Assembly (NCBI GenBank): GCA_037957365.1
Contig: JARHVA010001190.1
Span: 954,001 to 1,018,000, forward strand
Source of the DNA: Torreya grandis
Taxonomy: Eukaryota > Streptophyta > Pinopsida > Cupressales > Taxaceae
Direction of reading: 5' to 3'
DNA length: 64,000 nt
Every line of letters begins with the position of its first letter. Positions within the stretch are counted from its first letter, which is position 1. The notes below the pieces were generated by a model that saw only the letters and a program-made list of their open reading frames with translations, was not told the DNA's origin and ran no database searches. A program made the position numbers and the translations under genes. This document shows, one piece after another, positions 36,608 through 48,705 of the stretch.

Positions 36608-37569
36608 ATATTGATATGTGTAATATTTATTTTCAAGTTAATGAAAATTCATGTGGTTCTTTGTTAATTCCTATAAATGAAGTGTAGTGACATGTTTTAC
36701 TAGAAGTGTTGATTGGATATTTGGGTTTGTAATCACTATCGATTGTCATTTTGAGCATAGATTTAGATTATAAACTCTTTCTATATTAATTTAGGATAGG
36801 TTGTTGAATAAATTATTAGGGCACCCTAGGTTTATGGATTTGGTATGGAAAATCATTTTGAAAGATTAGTTTCAGTGTATGGTCTAGTATCTTGAGGATC
36901 ACTTGGTATTTACCATTATCTTGCATTTGAAGTATTTTCTACATCTTTACTAAGGAATATTATCATAAAATATTGTAAGACACCCTGCTATTTAAAACTC
37001 ACCAACATACCACCCTCCATTTTTTAATCATCTAACTCATCCTCCCCTATCCTACCCTATAAATAATACACCTAGTTGCATAATATGAGTGTTATTTTCC
37101 AACAAATGCATAAATATTGTATACTTAACATGTGTCTATATTTTGTGCTTTAAATCCTAGCATTGCAATCTTTTATTCAACCCATTTATTGTTGAAAATT
37201 ATTTATAATAAAGGTTGTAATCACTTTGATTGTTGTCTTTAGTAGCTTGTATCTAATTTAGAACATTTGCTCATTCTATGTGATAACCCTTCTCAGTGGA
37301 GTGATCTGGTTTGGTTATGTTTTGGTCAAAATTGCATCCCTTTGTGTTGATAATCTCCATGGAGGTTGAATTACAGAATCTATCCATGTGAGCAAACTAC
37401 CCCATAGGTCCTCTCACCTTGGTTCAGGTAGATTTAAAAGTAGTAGGAAGCTGAACATACCCTTTTTAGGTGCCTCTCAATCATTTTTTTCCTTCAGTCT
37501 AATCTTGATACCAAACCCTTCCCTAGATATAATGACATACTAGTGGGTTTTTCATCATTGTTTGTCATT
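36608..37569. other. Unassigned sequence between elements 2 and 4
   Basis: No motif recognised. It could be the upstream end of element 3 or unrelated flank. It shows no similarity to the element 4 3' LTR, so it is not that element's 5' LTR. Confidence 0.4.
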
Positions 37570-38150
37570 TTCTTTAGGTGTGCAAGGCCAAGCATAAGAG
37601 TTGTACAACTAGGAACTAAAAGATCAATCAAGATGAAAGGTTATATGGTCATACCACTAAGAAGTGGATCAATAAGTTAGACTCTATGGACAAGGTAAAG
37701 GAGGATCAGAAGACTAAAGGAGAATAATCTATGCTAACTCATACTACCTTTCACATCTAAGATGAAGGCATGAAATGGTATATAGATAGTGGTTGCTCAA
37801 GCCACATGATAGGGGAAAAAAGCAAGTTCATCTCATTGAATAAGAATGTTATGGGGATAGGGAGATTTGGAGATAACATAACAACCAATATAGTTGGTAA
37901 GGGTATCTTGAGTTTAGATAATGGGAAGACCAAGATAGAGAATGATTTGTATGTGGAAGGTTTGTAACATAACCTAATTAGTGTAAGTTAAATGTGCAAC
38001 CAAGGACACACACTAACATTTCATGATAGAGGGTGTGATATAATGAGAGCCAAATTAGGAAGGCTAATTGCCAGTGATAAGAGGACTAAGAACAATCTAT
38101 ATGTCTTGAATCAGATCAAGGAGAGATGCTTTATGATAAATATGAATTAA
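37570..38150 (+). pseudogene. Element 4 gag remnant and protease
   Basis: KAKHKSCTTRN at about 37583-37615 looks like the last part of a gag zinc knuckle. A Lys-rich linker follows (KWINKLDSMDKVKEDQKTKG). The protease opens at 37770 with MKWYIDSGCSSHMIGEKSKF, keeping the D-S-G catalytic motif and the His-Met of copia proteases. It continues in frame to about 37965 (GKGILSLDNGKTKIENDLYV) and past a stop to RGCDIMRAKLGRLIASDK. Confidence 0.85.
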
Positions 38151-38159
38151 ATTTAGATA

Positions 38160-38990
38160 TGGCACATAAGGTTAGGTGACCTAAAATTTGATAATCTAGT
38201 GAAGATAAGATCTAAAAAGTCTATGAAGAATATGCCTAAAAACACCAAACCTACAAACACACTTTATAAGTCATGTCAAAATGGTAAGCAAACTAGAAGA
38301 AGGTTTAATTCTAATGAGTATTCTACTACAAGACCTTTAGAGTTAATACACACTGATTTTTGTCGACCTACAATAATTTAAATCATTCAAGGAGATAACT
38401 ACTTCATGTTACTCATAGATGAATATACAAGAATGACTTGGGTAGTATTCTTTAAATAAAAATTTGAAACTCTTGATAAGTTCAAGGCATTTAATGCTCT
38501 TGTTGAGAATGAAAGGAATGATAAGATCAAGTGCCTAAGATCTGACAAAGGAGGAGATTTTTGGTCCAATGAGTTTTGTGACTTTTGCAAGGTCCATGAA
38601 ATAAGAAGACAGTTCTTAGTAGCTAGACACCTTAGCAAAATAGGGTAGTTAAAATAAATAATAAGATATTTCAATAGATGGAAAGACTATGATAAATGAG
38701 TCAAAATTTAGATGATGGATACTGGAGACAGTCAGTGAGCACTGTAGTCTACATTTTGAATAGAGGATAGATAAGGACTAATGGAAATAAAACTCCTTAT
38801 GAACTATGGAAAGGTAGACCTACTAATGTGGAATATTTTAGAGTGTTTAGAAGAAAATGCTTCATCAAAAGAGATGAGGAATACTTAGGTAAGTTTGATT
38901 CTATGTTTGATGAAGGTACATTCTATGGATACTCATCAATGAGCTTAGCCTATAAATGGTATAATAAAATGTTTTAAAAAATAGTGTAAA
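38160..38990 (+). pseudogene. Element 4 integrase (decayed)
   Basis: 38199-38381 carries the end of the zinc-binding domain (LYKSCQNGKQTRRRF) and the core start YSTTRPLELIHTDFCRPT with the first Asp. YFMLLIDEYTRMTWVVFF follows at about 38400-38450, then IKCLRSDKGGDFWSNEFCDF with the second Asp at about 38550. The Glu block is not readable (RQFLVARHLSKIG is the last clear piece). Stops throughout. Confidence 0.88.
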
Positions 38991-39249
38991 ACACCAATGT
39001 AAAGATTGATGAGATAAGTTCTAGGAAATCACACTCATCGTCAAAAGATACATCAAAGAATCTATAATTCAAGAATGAAGAGGAAAAAGTAGAGATTGAT
39101 GAGGAAGAATAAGAAGTTAAGGAAATAAAATATTCAAAATGTCCTTCAAGATAGATTCAGAGAGACCATATTGAATCATAAATCATTGGTAACAAGGATG
39201 CAAGTAAGCAAACAAGAAGACTGGTAAGTAACCTAAATCAAGAGAATGT

Positions 39250-40140
39250 TGCTCTATTGTCTAAAATTTAACCTAAGAAACTTGTAGAAATAAGCAAAGA
39301 CAAGTTTTGGATAGGTACTATGAATGAGGAGTTATACCAAATATAAAAGAATGAGACTTGGGAACTAGTTCCTAGGCCTAAAGACAAGAATGTCATTGGC
39401 ACAAAATGGGTGTTTAGAAACAAGTTGAATAAATATGGAGAATTCACTAGGAACAAGGCTAAACTAGTATGTGAGGGGTATGCACAAGTTGAAGGGGTAG
39501 ACTTTGAGGATAATTTTGATCCAAAATTAAGATTGGAGGCCATTAGATTATTTCTATCATACGTAGGATTCAAAGGGTTCAATATGTACCAAATGGATGT
39601 CAAATATTCTTTTCTGAATGGGAACTTAGAAGAGGAGGTGTATATAGAGAATCATGAGGGTTTATTATTATTAGGTAACAAATACTATGTTTATATATTT
39701 AAAAAATATATTTATGGTTTACAGTAAGCTCCTAAAGCTTAGTACACTAGATTAGACAGGTATATATTAGACCGAGGATTCAAAAGAGGAGTTGTAGATA
39801 GTAATCTATACATAACGATAGAAGATGACCATAATTTGATAGTAGTTGTCTATGTAGATGACATCATATTTAGTGTAAATAATGATAATATGACTAAGGA
39901 CTTTACAGATGTGATGAAGGAGTTTGAGATGTCTATGATGGGAGAACTATCATTCTTTCTTGGGATACAAATCAATTAATCAAAAAAAGGTATATTCATT
40001 TCACAAGCTAAGTACATAAGAGAGATGTTGAAGAAATTTGAGATGGAAGATTTCAAGTTTGTTAACACACTTATGATCATAGGGTGTAAGTTAAGCAAGG
40101 AATATGAGCCTCCAAAGGATAATCAGACATCATATAGGTT
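39250..40140 (+). pseudogene. Element 4 reverse transcriptase (decayed)
   Basis: Open at 39410-39727: KWVFRNKLNKYGEFTRNKAK, then LVCEGYAQVEGVDFEDNFDP, then YQMDVKYSFLNGNLEEEVYI and IYGLQ, the copia RT hallmarks. The catalytic box YVDD is at 39851-39862 (VYVDDIIF). MGELSFFLGIQI follows near 39935. One stop falls after GLQ at about 39728. Confidence 0.92.
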
Positions 40141-40790
40141 AATGATTTGAATTTTACTATACATTACTGCCTCTACGCCTAAAATCATGTAAGTAGTAGG
40201 CCTTATTGGAATATTTAAAGTAGACCTAAAGGAAAATCATCTAAAAGTAGTCAAAATAATACTTTAGGTATCTCAAGGGGACTATGGAGTTTGGGTTGTG
40301 GTATCCAAGGAGTAAGGAGTTTAACTTTATAGCCTATATAGATGCAAATTGGGTAGGGAGTCTAGATGATAGGAAGAGAACTAATGGAGGAGATTTATTA
40401 TTAAGATAATTCCAAGTATAATGGATAAGCATGAAGCAACCATCTATGGCACTATCTACTTGTGAGGTTGAGTGCATTGTAACATCTTCATGTTGCACTC
40501 AAGTCTTATAGATGAGACAGACCTTAAAAAACTACAAGGTGGAGTGTGATAGTGTTAGCCCTATCTATTATGATAATACAAGTGTCATAAGGATTTAAAA
40601 TAATACTATCATGCACTTAATAACTAAGCACATTCCCATCAATTATCATTTCCTGAGAGATCAAGTAAGTGAACAAATTTTTAAACTTGATTATGTTTCT
40701 ACAAAGGATCAGATTACAGACATTTTGACCAAGACACTTCCAAAGGCAACATTTTAACATCTAAGATAGGAATTGGGTGTAGTTATTTCC
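40141..40790 (+). pseudogene. Element 4 RNase H and C-terminus (decayed)
   Basis: SMALSTCEVECIVTSSCCTQ at about 40440-40500, then a YYDNTSVI segment, then TKHIPINYHFLRDQV and STKDQITDILTKTLPKATF to about 40760. These match copia RNase H and the pol C-terminus. The catalytic Glu in STCEVE is kept. Confidence 0.9.
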
Positions 40791-41079
40791 CCTATAAATA
40801 ATTAAGGAAGTTAAGTTCTTAGGGGTAGCTAATTAGGTGGTTCATTAGCTCCAAGAATAGATGAATAGTGCCAAGAAGGTATGCATGGAGATAGGGGGAG
40901 CATGTTTGTATGGTGTTTCATAAACTCATAATCCTATGTGTTGTGTGTTTTGGTTTCAAGAGGTATGATCCAAAAAAATTTAGGTGTGTCTTTTTAATTT
41001 ATGTCAAAGGGGCAGAAATTTTAGAATGAGAATCAAATTGCCTATTGAGAGAAGTTTTTGAGAGTGGTTGCCATCAATG
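40791..41079 (+). other. Element 4 3' untranslated stretch
   Basis: Sequence between the pol end and the polypurine tract. A GGGGGAGCATG word at about 40896 is a second purine patch. Confidence 0.4.
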
Positions 41080-41094
41080 AAAAAGAGGGAGATT
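41080..41094 (+). other. Element 4 polypurine tract
   Basis: AAAAAGAGGGAGATT directly before the 3' LTR, in the copia position and close to the usual AAGGGGGAGATT. Confidence 0.75.
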
Positions 41095-41096
41095 AT

Positions 41097-43556
41097 TGAG
41101 TATTGTCATCAATGTCAAAGGTGCATCTTGTGAAGGTTAATGTAGAATGTTGTCATGGAAGTATTTTATCATGAGAGATAATTTGAATGCAAGTGAGAAT
41201 TTGAAGGCAAGAGAGAATTTGAGTATTATGGTTACATGAAGGTACAAGTCATTGATGTCAAAGTGCATAAGAAGCCTAGTCATGAGTATAGTCATGACAT
41301 GAAGATGCATGAAAATGAAATTGAATGAACATAGGCATGTGAAGGTTTCAATTCAATATTTGAGCATGCATTTGAGGAATTAAAGCACTCATGAGAGTTT
41401 CAAAGTGAGCCTATATGGGTAGGACCTTTAGTCTAAGTCTACATCTAGACCTCTCTTAGACCCTACCTGGCCTAATAAGGTATGAAGATTATATTTAACA
41501 AAAATTATGCACATGTGAGCATGGACAGAGGTGAGATAAAAAAATTTAGGAATGTTCACAAATTTTGAGGTCATGATTTGAAGGAAATTACATGAATCAA
41601 TGCTTTAGGCCTTCTCAAGTTCATAGAATGAGGTCTCAAGCCCTGAGAAGCACTTTCAAAAATTTGTTGGCATGTGTAACCTCTACATGGGAACCTAAGA
41701 TATTAATGAGATATGGTTAAAGGTCCTAGTTAATATCTCCATGCATTATTTTTGGATTCAAGGGGTAGTCCTTTAAGAATAATCATTAATACCAAAACCC
41801 ATGTTAAACCTCCTTAAAACCCTAATAAGGACCTGATATAAAATGTCTTATTCAAATAATCTTATAATGGACTAAAATTCATATAAAATATATTGTATCA
41901 TGTATTCAACTCTCCCAGGTACCTCTAGGTGGTGATGGTTAGTCAGATGAGAGATAAAGTGCATAGATACAGGGTTATTTGGCAATAAGTTATTATAGCT
42001 CTCAAAAGTTATACTAGTCAAGAAGATAAAATGGATGGGATAATAAGCTAGAGACTCATTTTTCATGTCCATTATAATTTTTATATATGTTACAGCCTTC
42101 AATTATTTTAATTTGGTCATCCAAGTTAGCTAGTCATAGACAGAACTAATGGTGTGAATAGTGAAAAACCTAGGCAGAGATGAATAGATAGATATGAAGG
42201 TTTATGTATGATAGATTGATGAAAAAAAGTGCATAAAGGATTTATTTGTGAATTTTAAGTCATGATAACTCTTTTATAATATTTTTATGTTAGTCTATAT
42301 AGTGAAAAGGTTTCTCATAAAATGACCTATCTGGTTTAGATAAGACTATGTAATATAAGGTCAAGAAATTAGTTTGCAAGACCAATATTTGGCATTAGAA
42401 CATATGAATTTTATATCTAAATATGGTCTAGAGATATCATAGGATAATTTACATGCATCATGAATCATGACAAGTGTCTACACAGGTGTTGCAGGTCTAA
42501 TTCATCATGACTAGTTTTTAAGGTGAATTGGCAGTTCTAAATGAGTGAGTTACAGAGATATTCTTGATCCTTTATATCCTAATTGAAATTGTTTCAATAA
42601 TTTGGTGATGACCCTGAGGTCATGGATAATATATCTAAATGTTTCATTTTTTGTATTTTAGTATCTTAATGGTGTTTAAGCTTCATTTTTTCAAGATAAA
42701 TTTTTGAGGTATTCAGGCCTAATAGGGTAGTTTATCCTAAAGGAGCTTTCATGGTATGAATGAAACATACAGGTGTAATCAAGCATGGAAGAAGTATATA
42801 TAGGTCATTATATAAGTTATTGAATGGTTTTTTATTGTTAGATAAATCTATCTGGGCCCAAGAAGATCAAGTTTTGGTATTAAAAGGATAAACCTAATGC
42901 AATTAGGTCTCCATAAGGCCTAAAAGAGGAGGAAGGCCTAATTGAGTTGTTGCAGAACAAAAGGGGTTAAAATTTCATTTGAATCATGTTCATAAGATTT
43001 TATAAGACCAATTTTATGTATTACCTAAGATTTTTAAGGTGTGTGACCATGAATCTAGTATATATACAAGGTAGTTTAGGCCTATTTGAAAATATGCAAC
43101 ATTAGTAAATAAATTCTTACATGGTTGAGTAGAAGGAGGTCTTGAAATGAGACCATAATAGAATAGCATAGGTGTGGCAATAAAATTTAAATATGTGACT
43201 AAATTGGTATTGATTCACTTATGGATTTGGTGCTTCCTTACAAGTAGGTGCTTTTTAAAGCATAGTCAAGTAGGTGCTTGACTTCATTGGGGTTGGTGCT
43301 CCAAGTTGACTTGGTTATCAATAGAATTTAGTATTTTATTTTATATAAATGTAGTCCATTTATATATATCATAGTGTTTTTTCTTCCCCTTGAGGGTTTC
43401 CCACTCATATAGTTGTTTTCTTGTGTTATGCTCATGTGAATGGTTCTTTATGCATCATTATTATTTTCATGGTTCAAGGAATGATTAAGTATAATTAATA
43501 GATTGTTTTAAACACTAATTCATCCACCCCCACTCTTATTTATTATGATTCCAACA
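41097..43556 (+). repeat. Element 4 3' LTR
   Basis: Begins TGAGTATTGTCATCAATG after the polypurine tract and ends CCAACA at 43551-43556. The end is preceded by AATTCATCCACCCCCACTC, a phrase typical of the R/U5 end of long copia LTRs. Near 43225-43320 a phrase like aagtaggtgctt repeats. No second copy exists in the window, so the left edge rests on the polypurine tract and TG. Confidence 0.75.
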
Positions 43557-44899
43557 CTTGGTTTTTGTGTTAGCATAATTTATAGTTGTGGATGGCAATG
43601 GTGTGTCAATCTCATATAGGATGAATATGATCATCAATGACATAGATGATCATGGGACTATGTAATCATGGGGTAAGAATATGCTCACTCATTTATACCA
43701 TACATTATTTGGTGTATGAGCACATAAAAATTACTTGACTAGTTTGGATGCCACATGATGAGAGGGTGTGAGGTGGATGAGTACAGGGTAGATATGGGAT
43801 TATATTACCATGTATTGTAGATAGATAGTAGATCAGGTGGTCAGTAAGTATATCATATGGAGACCATATATAGGGTTTGTTGGGTGGATAGAGGATGGGG
43901 CATAATTATATTATATTCATGTTATTTTTTAGTTATATGATCAATGGAATAACATATATCATCATTTTTGGCATGAGAGGGTCATTATATAGTTTGGTGT
44001 ACTACAGGATGTACCCCCAACTCCATGGGTATTGGTGCAAAGTGTATGGGCTTAATTCAAACTATGAAAATGGGGAATGCCATATATGGTAGATCTTATG
44101 ACCATTCTAGTAGATGAGATGAATTATGTGATAGAGATCTTATATGTTGATTATGGTGTATGCATGAATGCATATATAGTATGAGGGAGATGACACAAAT
44201 GGGTTCCATTATTCTTAAGTGGAGGAGTAGTGTTTGGTGATGATGTGTTGAACACTTAGATTAGCATGACAATTAGAGGTATCAAATGTATTCAATTATT
44301 CATGTATTTGACACTCTTATTGTTTTTGAATTATTTTTTGAATAATATCTAATGTTGGTTCATTTTGTGCCAATGTGGATGACAAAGAGTATTGGGTGAG
44401 ACTATCTATTCTACATTTCATAAGCATAAATATAAGGAAAAAATACTAGCTGATGAGTCCTAAAAAGGACTCATAATCAATAAATATTTTATTTATTATA
44501 GGAATGGTGATCTTTCATGAATGGAAAGTTCCATATTATTATGATTGAACTAAGTTGAATTCAAAATTTGAATATTTATCTCCCTTTTTAGTATAAGTGC
44601 CACTATCATGATGATGATTTGTATCATACTATGTGTATTGTGGAATATGATGAACTCTAGGGATCTTTGGAACCCATCACAGAGTGTATAAATTTTGTGT
44701 TGGTATCCTATGTGAATCACCCTTAGTGCTATGTAATATAAATTTGGGATATGCATGAATAAAGAGAGGTTCTTAATAATCTATGGCAAATTAATACTAA
44801 AGTGACCTTTCAAGGATAGGTCGTCTTGGAAGGGTAGACACTTTATTTTGAACTTTCCAAGTAGGTTGATCCCTTTTATGTGGTTCAACTAAAATTTAT
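43557..44899 (-). other. Unassigned, possibly downstream part of element 5
   Basis: Weakly coding-like on the minus strand (44550-44756 open) but without an RT or other recognisable motif. In a Tat-like element the RT should begin here. Confidence 0.35.
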
Positions 44900-45300
44900 T
44901 GTGTAAGAACCATAACTTTCTATTATAGGGGTATTCATATGGGATACCCTAAACTGTGATGACCTCATTATAATATATATTATTTAAATATCTCTCAACT
45001 ATATAAGGAACTACATAAATATGTTGAATTTTTTGACTCCAAATATACCCCAATAATATTTTGAAGACCCCTGCATTGAGTATAACCATGAAATTTTTGG
45101 CACATTTGATGGACCCACATGTAGTGGTAGTGTAATCTCACTGACAAAACTTTAAATGTGAGCGTTAAAACCCTTTATGACTATGATAGTAGGAAACATA
45201 TCTCTATTTGTATAACTAATATGATATAGAAGTGTGATAATACACATGTTCACACTTTAATCATTTTCAACAATGACATTCTTTATAGGTTGATGATCAA
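44900..45300 (-). pseudogene. Element 5 protease trace
   Basis: The minus strand reads GVFKILLGYIWSQKIQHI, then VVPYIVERYLNNIYYNEVIT and V, stop, G. This fits the Tat-like pattern LLGRPWIH, V-P-S-T-x-HQ-x-LK, then a V-x-V-x-G end, with RP lost. The upstream active site was not found. Confidence 0.45.
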
Positions 45301-45499
45301 TATGAGACAAAATGAGCAAAGAGTGTAAATTCAAATCATCATTGACTATCTCATGCTTTTAAAATGTGATAGGTAGCTTAGGTGGTATTGAAGTATGATA
45401 GGTACCAATAATACCATTCAAAGGATGTTGTATCATTATATGATAATGATAATAAACTGGTGGAGGGTGTGAATTATATGGATAATTCACTCCTAATGT

Positions 45500-46830
45500 A
45501 TCTATTGTCTCATTGGTTGTATGCTTAGTAAATGGATCACTAAATATTTTTAGTGACTTGCTTTTGCTTGCCTATGCCTCTAAACTATTTTTAGGTGTGC
45601 CCACATCAATGATGTTTACATATATTATATCTTGAATCTTGTGCCTTAGATTGGTGTATTTATTAGTAGTGTGCCCTAGTGCTCTATGAAAATCACAAAA
45701 TGCATTCTATTTAATTCCATTTAGAAGAGGCTTGCTCAAATCAACCTCTTTAATGAGAAGGAGAGATATCATATTTCATTTCAACAAGATTTTTAGGACC
45801 TTATATGGATCTTCTGGTAAATTACTGAATTGTCTCCTTGTAGGAGCGAATAATACAATACATGGAGTGGGATTTGAAACTGCATATATTATTATCTTTT
45901 GATGATTCTTATTATCATTTAACCTCACCTTGTATGGTGGCTTATAATTTATTACCTTAAAATTGGAAACTAGGTTGGTTGCATAATTTAACCTCTCTTT
46001 CCTTTACTGTGTGGCATAAATATATGAATAAGAGAAACTTATTAAACATGATGGACTCATATAGGGGTGGAAGCAAGCTCTTCTTGGAGATATCCTAAAA
46101 TTACTCTGTTTCCATAGGATTTATCATCTTATATATCATGGTCTTATACCTTAAGATGTATTATGTGATGGGTTCATTGGGCTCCTTGTTTGAGTTATGT
46201 AATCTGAGCATATGAAATATTCTCATTGATATTGATTGAAAAATATAAAATGAACAAATTGTCCAAAGGGTTAAATTCATGCACTAATTCATGTGGTAAA
46301 TCATAAAACCATATTATTATGTATTTTTTTAGACTTCTTGAAAATAACTTAGTCAATAATCAATTTTGGATGCATGGTCCATGCATCATACATGACATGT
46401 TCTCAAGTGTTACTTGGGATCACCTTTTACATCATATAGTGTTTAATTAGGTGCCAAAAAATCAATTGGTATAGGATATGCTACAATGTGTTATGACAAT
46501 GGAGTGTGCAATAGAGTGTGAGAATCAAGCACCTAATTTGGTTTCAAAGTACCTTGTTCTAAATGTAATACTTTGGTTTATAGAGATTGAATCTCATGCA
46601 TAAGAGATTGTACATCAAGAGAAGAAAAATGTGTGCTAACCAAAGGTAGTGGTCCCAATGACTGGATAAGAATTGACATATTAATCTGTTGAATCCTTTG
46701 GTTAGCCCCATAGTAAATGGTAGTACAAAAGTGGGATTCAATGATGTCAAAAAATGTAAAGAACCCATGGTAGTATAAGTATCAAATGTGTTAGTTCTAA
46801 TTTCTCTTTTTATATCCAAAATATTTTTCA
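45500..46830 (-). pseudogene. Element 5 gag (decayed)
   Basis: Near 46110-46210 the frame reads LRLHNSNKEPNEPITHYILR and YKTMIYKM, the gag segment in which an RYK-like motif follows a ...S/P-x-x-x-Y stretch. Near 45620-45800 it reads RRQFSNLPEDPYKVLKILLK, then FCDFHRALGHTTNKYTNLRH and KIQDII, the C-x-F-H-x4-GH-T module with its last Cys changed to Tyr. 46559-46831 is open on the minus strand and probably part of the N-terminal region. Confidence 0.7.
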
Positions 46831-46831
46831 A

Positions 46832-48694
46832 AATGGTATGATAACCTAATATTGATCATGAATTGCTTCAAAAAAATTATTAATAATTTGCGCTTTATTA
46901 ATTTGTGGTTGTCCATCATCTAGAGGTGGAAGTAAATCTTGAGGGACTCATTTTGGAACTATCATGAATTTTCAAATTTCTACCACTTAAAATTGCATAA
47001 TTTGGATGAACTCGATGAGTAATGATTTCATAACTTAGATGAGCTTCATGAGTAATGATTGGTTGAATGCTATTTTTTTGACACTTTTTTATTTTAATAA
47101 TAATAAGTTAAGAAAATATACTTCAGGTATATAAACACCATAAAATATAGATGGGTCCCTTTGTGTTGTGATTATATATAAATAATACATGTAAAAATAA
47201 TCCATTAAATAATTACGTATGGACTTCATATTGATATGGCTAAAACAAAAATATGCATAAGATGTTATAAAAGAAACAATGTAATTAAAATTTCCTAAAT
47301 CTTTACATTACTTAAAATAAATATATGACTGAATTATAATTGGCTTAAGAACACATTACTATCTAAATGTATCACATGATAAAGAACATATTTACTAACC
47401 ATGACTTCAATAAGAAATAATAACATTGCAAAGAGGAATAACTTTGCATCTAATAGATGTGCATGGTCAAAAGATAGAAAATGCAACATTTTTTTAAAGA
47501 TCTTAATTTTTGTAAATCACTACACTAAGAAACCTCTAATATTAGAACCTATATGTCGTGATAAAATAGTTATCTTCCTTTAAAACTACTATATTTTGCA
47601 TTACTATTATTCAATAAAAAAGAGACCAAGCAAGTTAGGGATCAAAGGAAACACTAAAATAATTATTGAGGTTGTAATAGAATTAAAAATGCAATTACGC
47701 CTACACGAGACCCTAAAAATCACTTCAAACCCCATGTCCCTTCAACATTATTTGTGCAACCTGACTAATTATATGTTATAATTTGGTATTTTCTTTCCAT
47801 CATACTAAGGTATGGTAGGTTCTTAGAGATAAAATCTAAGGTTCTAGCCTTGGCACTTCAAACCAAAACTCTAATATTTTTTAGATGACATGGATAAAAA
47901 TCTGAAACCTAGGTATAGTAGGTATTAATTCTTAGATTAGAAGTCTTAGAAACTTAATTATGGATATAGGGAGAATTACCTTATTTATTAATGATAAAAA
48001 TTTATATATAAGATATATTTAATGTGACAATGATATATAAATTTTGAATCAACACACTCTTATTTGATAAACATAATTTTAGAGTCTATATTATTACCAC
48101 TCTGAAGCTCTAACTCTGTCATCTTGAAAATGTATCTCATAATGACTATAAATAGTATATCTTATATATTTATCTCATAATCTTGCTTTAGCTAATAAAG
48201 GTGAAGGAACCATTTCATCCAACAATGAAAGAAAAGGAAATTGAGCTAGCCAAAATAATAGAGTAATGGCCTCTAGAAATATCAAAATCTATAATGAAAG
48301 GTAAAGGAGACAATATTTTTATAATAAAAAAAAAATGTAATCTTGATTGTATTGTTCATGCTCTGAAGTATTATTATTCACCTCTAGATATTCAGCTTGT
48401 TCATTAACATTTCAAGGTTTTGATATACCCTTGTTCTTATCCATATTATTTGTCTTATCAAAATAAATATGAGTATGTTGAACTAGAGTACCACTTAATC
48501 TAGCACTTCTTGTAAGAGAGAGAGAGAAAAAAATTTATTAGATTGCATAAAATATGAAATGAAAACTTGGGAGATTGTTACGATTAATTTTTTTGTCAAA
48601 TATGAAAACCCTAACATAATAATTGGAAACAAAAAATATGAGAGTAACCCTAGAAACATATATGGTTAGGGTTTATAATATTTAATTAATAAAT
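46832..48694 (-). other. Element 5 leader
   Basis: A long untranslated leader between primer site and gag, as in several large Tat-like elements. Two copies of gatga(a/g)ct(c/t)gatgagtaatgatt-like sequence lie near 47004 and 47039. Telo-box-like words lie near 48606-48674 and a short GA run near 48514-48526. Confidence 0.45.
48606..48674. repeat. Telo-box-like motifs near the element 5 primer site
   Basis: AAACCCTAA at 48606, AACCCTA at about 48646 and the inverted TTAGGGTTT at about 48666 lie within 70 bases. Single AAACCCTAA motifs are common in plant leaders and promoters, so function is not implied. Confidence 0.5.
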
Positions 48695-48704
48695 GGGTTC
48701 ACCA
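48695..48704 (-). other. Element 5 primer binding site
   Basis: TGGTGAACCC on the minus strand, one base from an LTR end of the form ATA. The identical ten bases occur after the element 6 LTR end on the opposite strand (56346-56355), which supports both. Confidence 0.6.
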
Positions 48705-48705
48705 A

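Larger units (their letters stand above)
37570..43556 (+). mobile_element. Element 4: Ty1/copia retrotransposon lacking its 5' end
   Basis: Plus-strand copia element with gag remnant, protease, integrase, RT and RNase H in the copia order (integrase before RT), then a polypurine tract and a 2.5-kb LTR. The 5' LTR and most of gag are absent. LTR length and the C-rich LTR end suggest the Maximus/SIRE-like style, but the RNase H C-terminus reads KHIPINYHFLRDQV, so I leave the lineage open. Confidence 0.85.

Noticed and set aside
36608..37569. 5' LTR of the copia element
   Set aside because: No similarity to 41097-43556, including the distinctive C-rich end.
39268..39603. Minus-strand 111-codon frame
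   Set aside because: Antisense to the element 4 reverse transcriptase, which has clear motifs in the plus frame.
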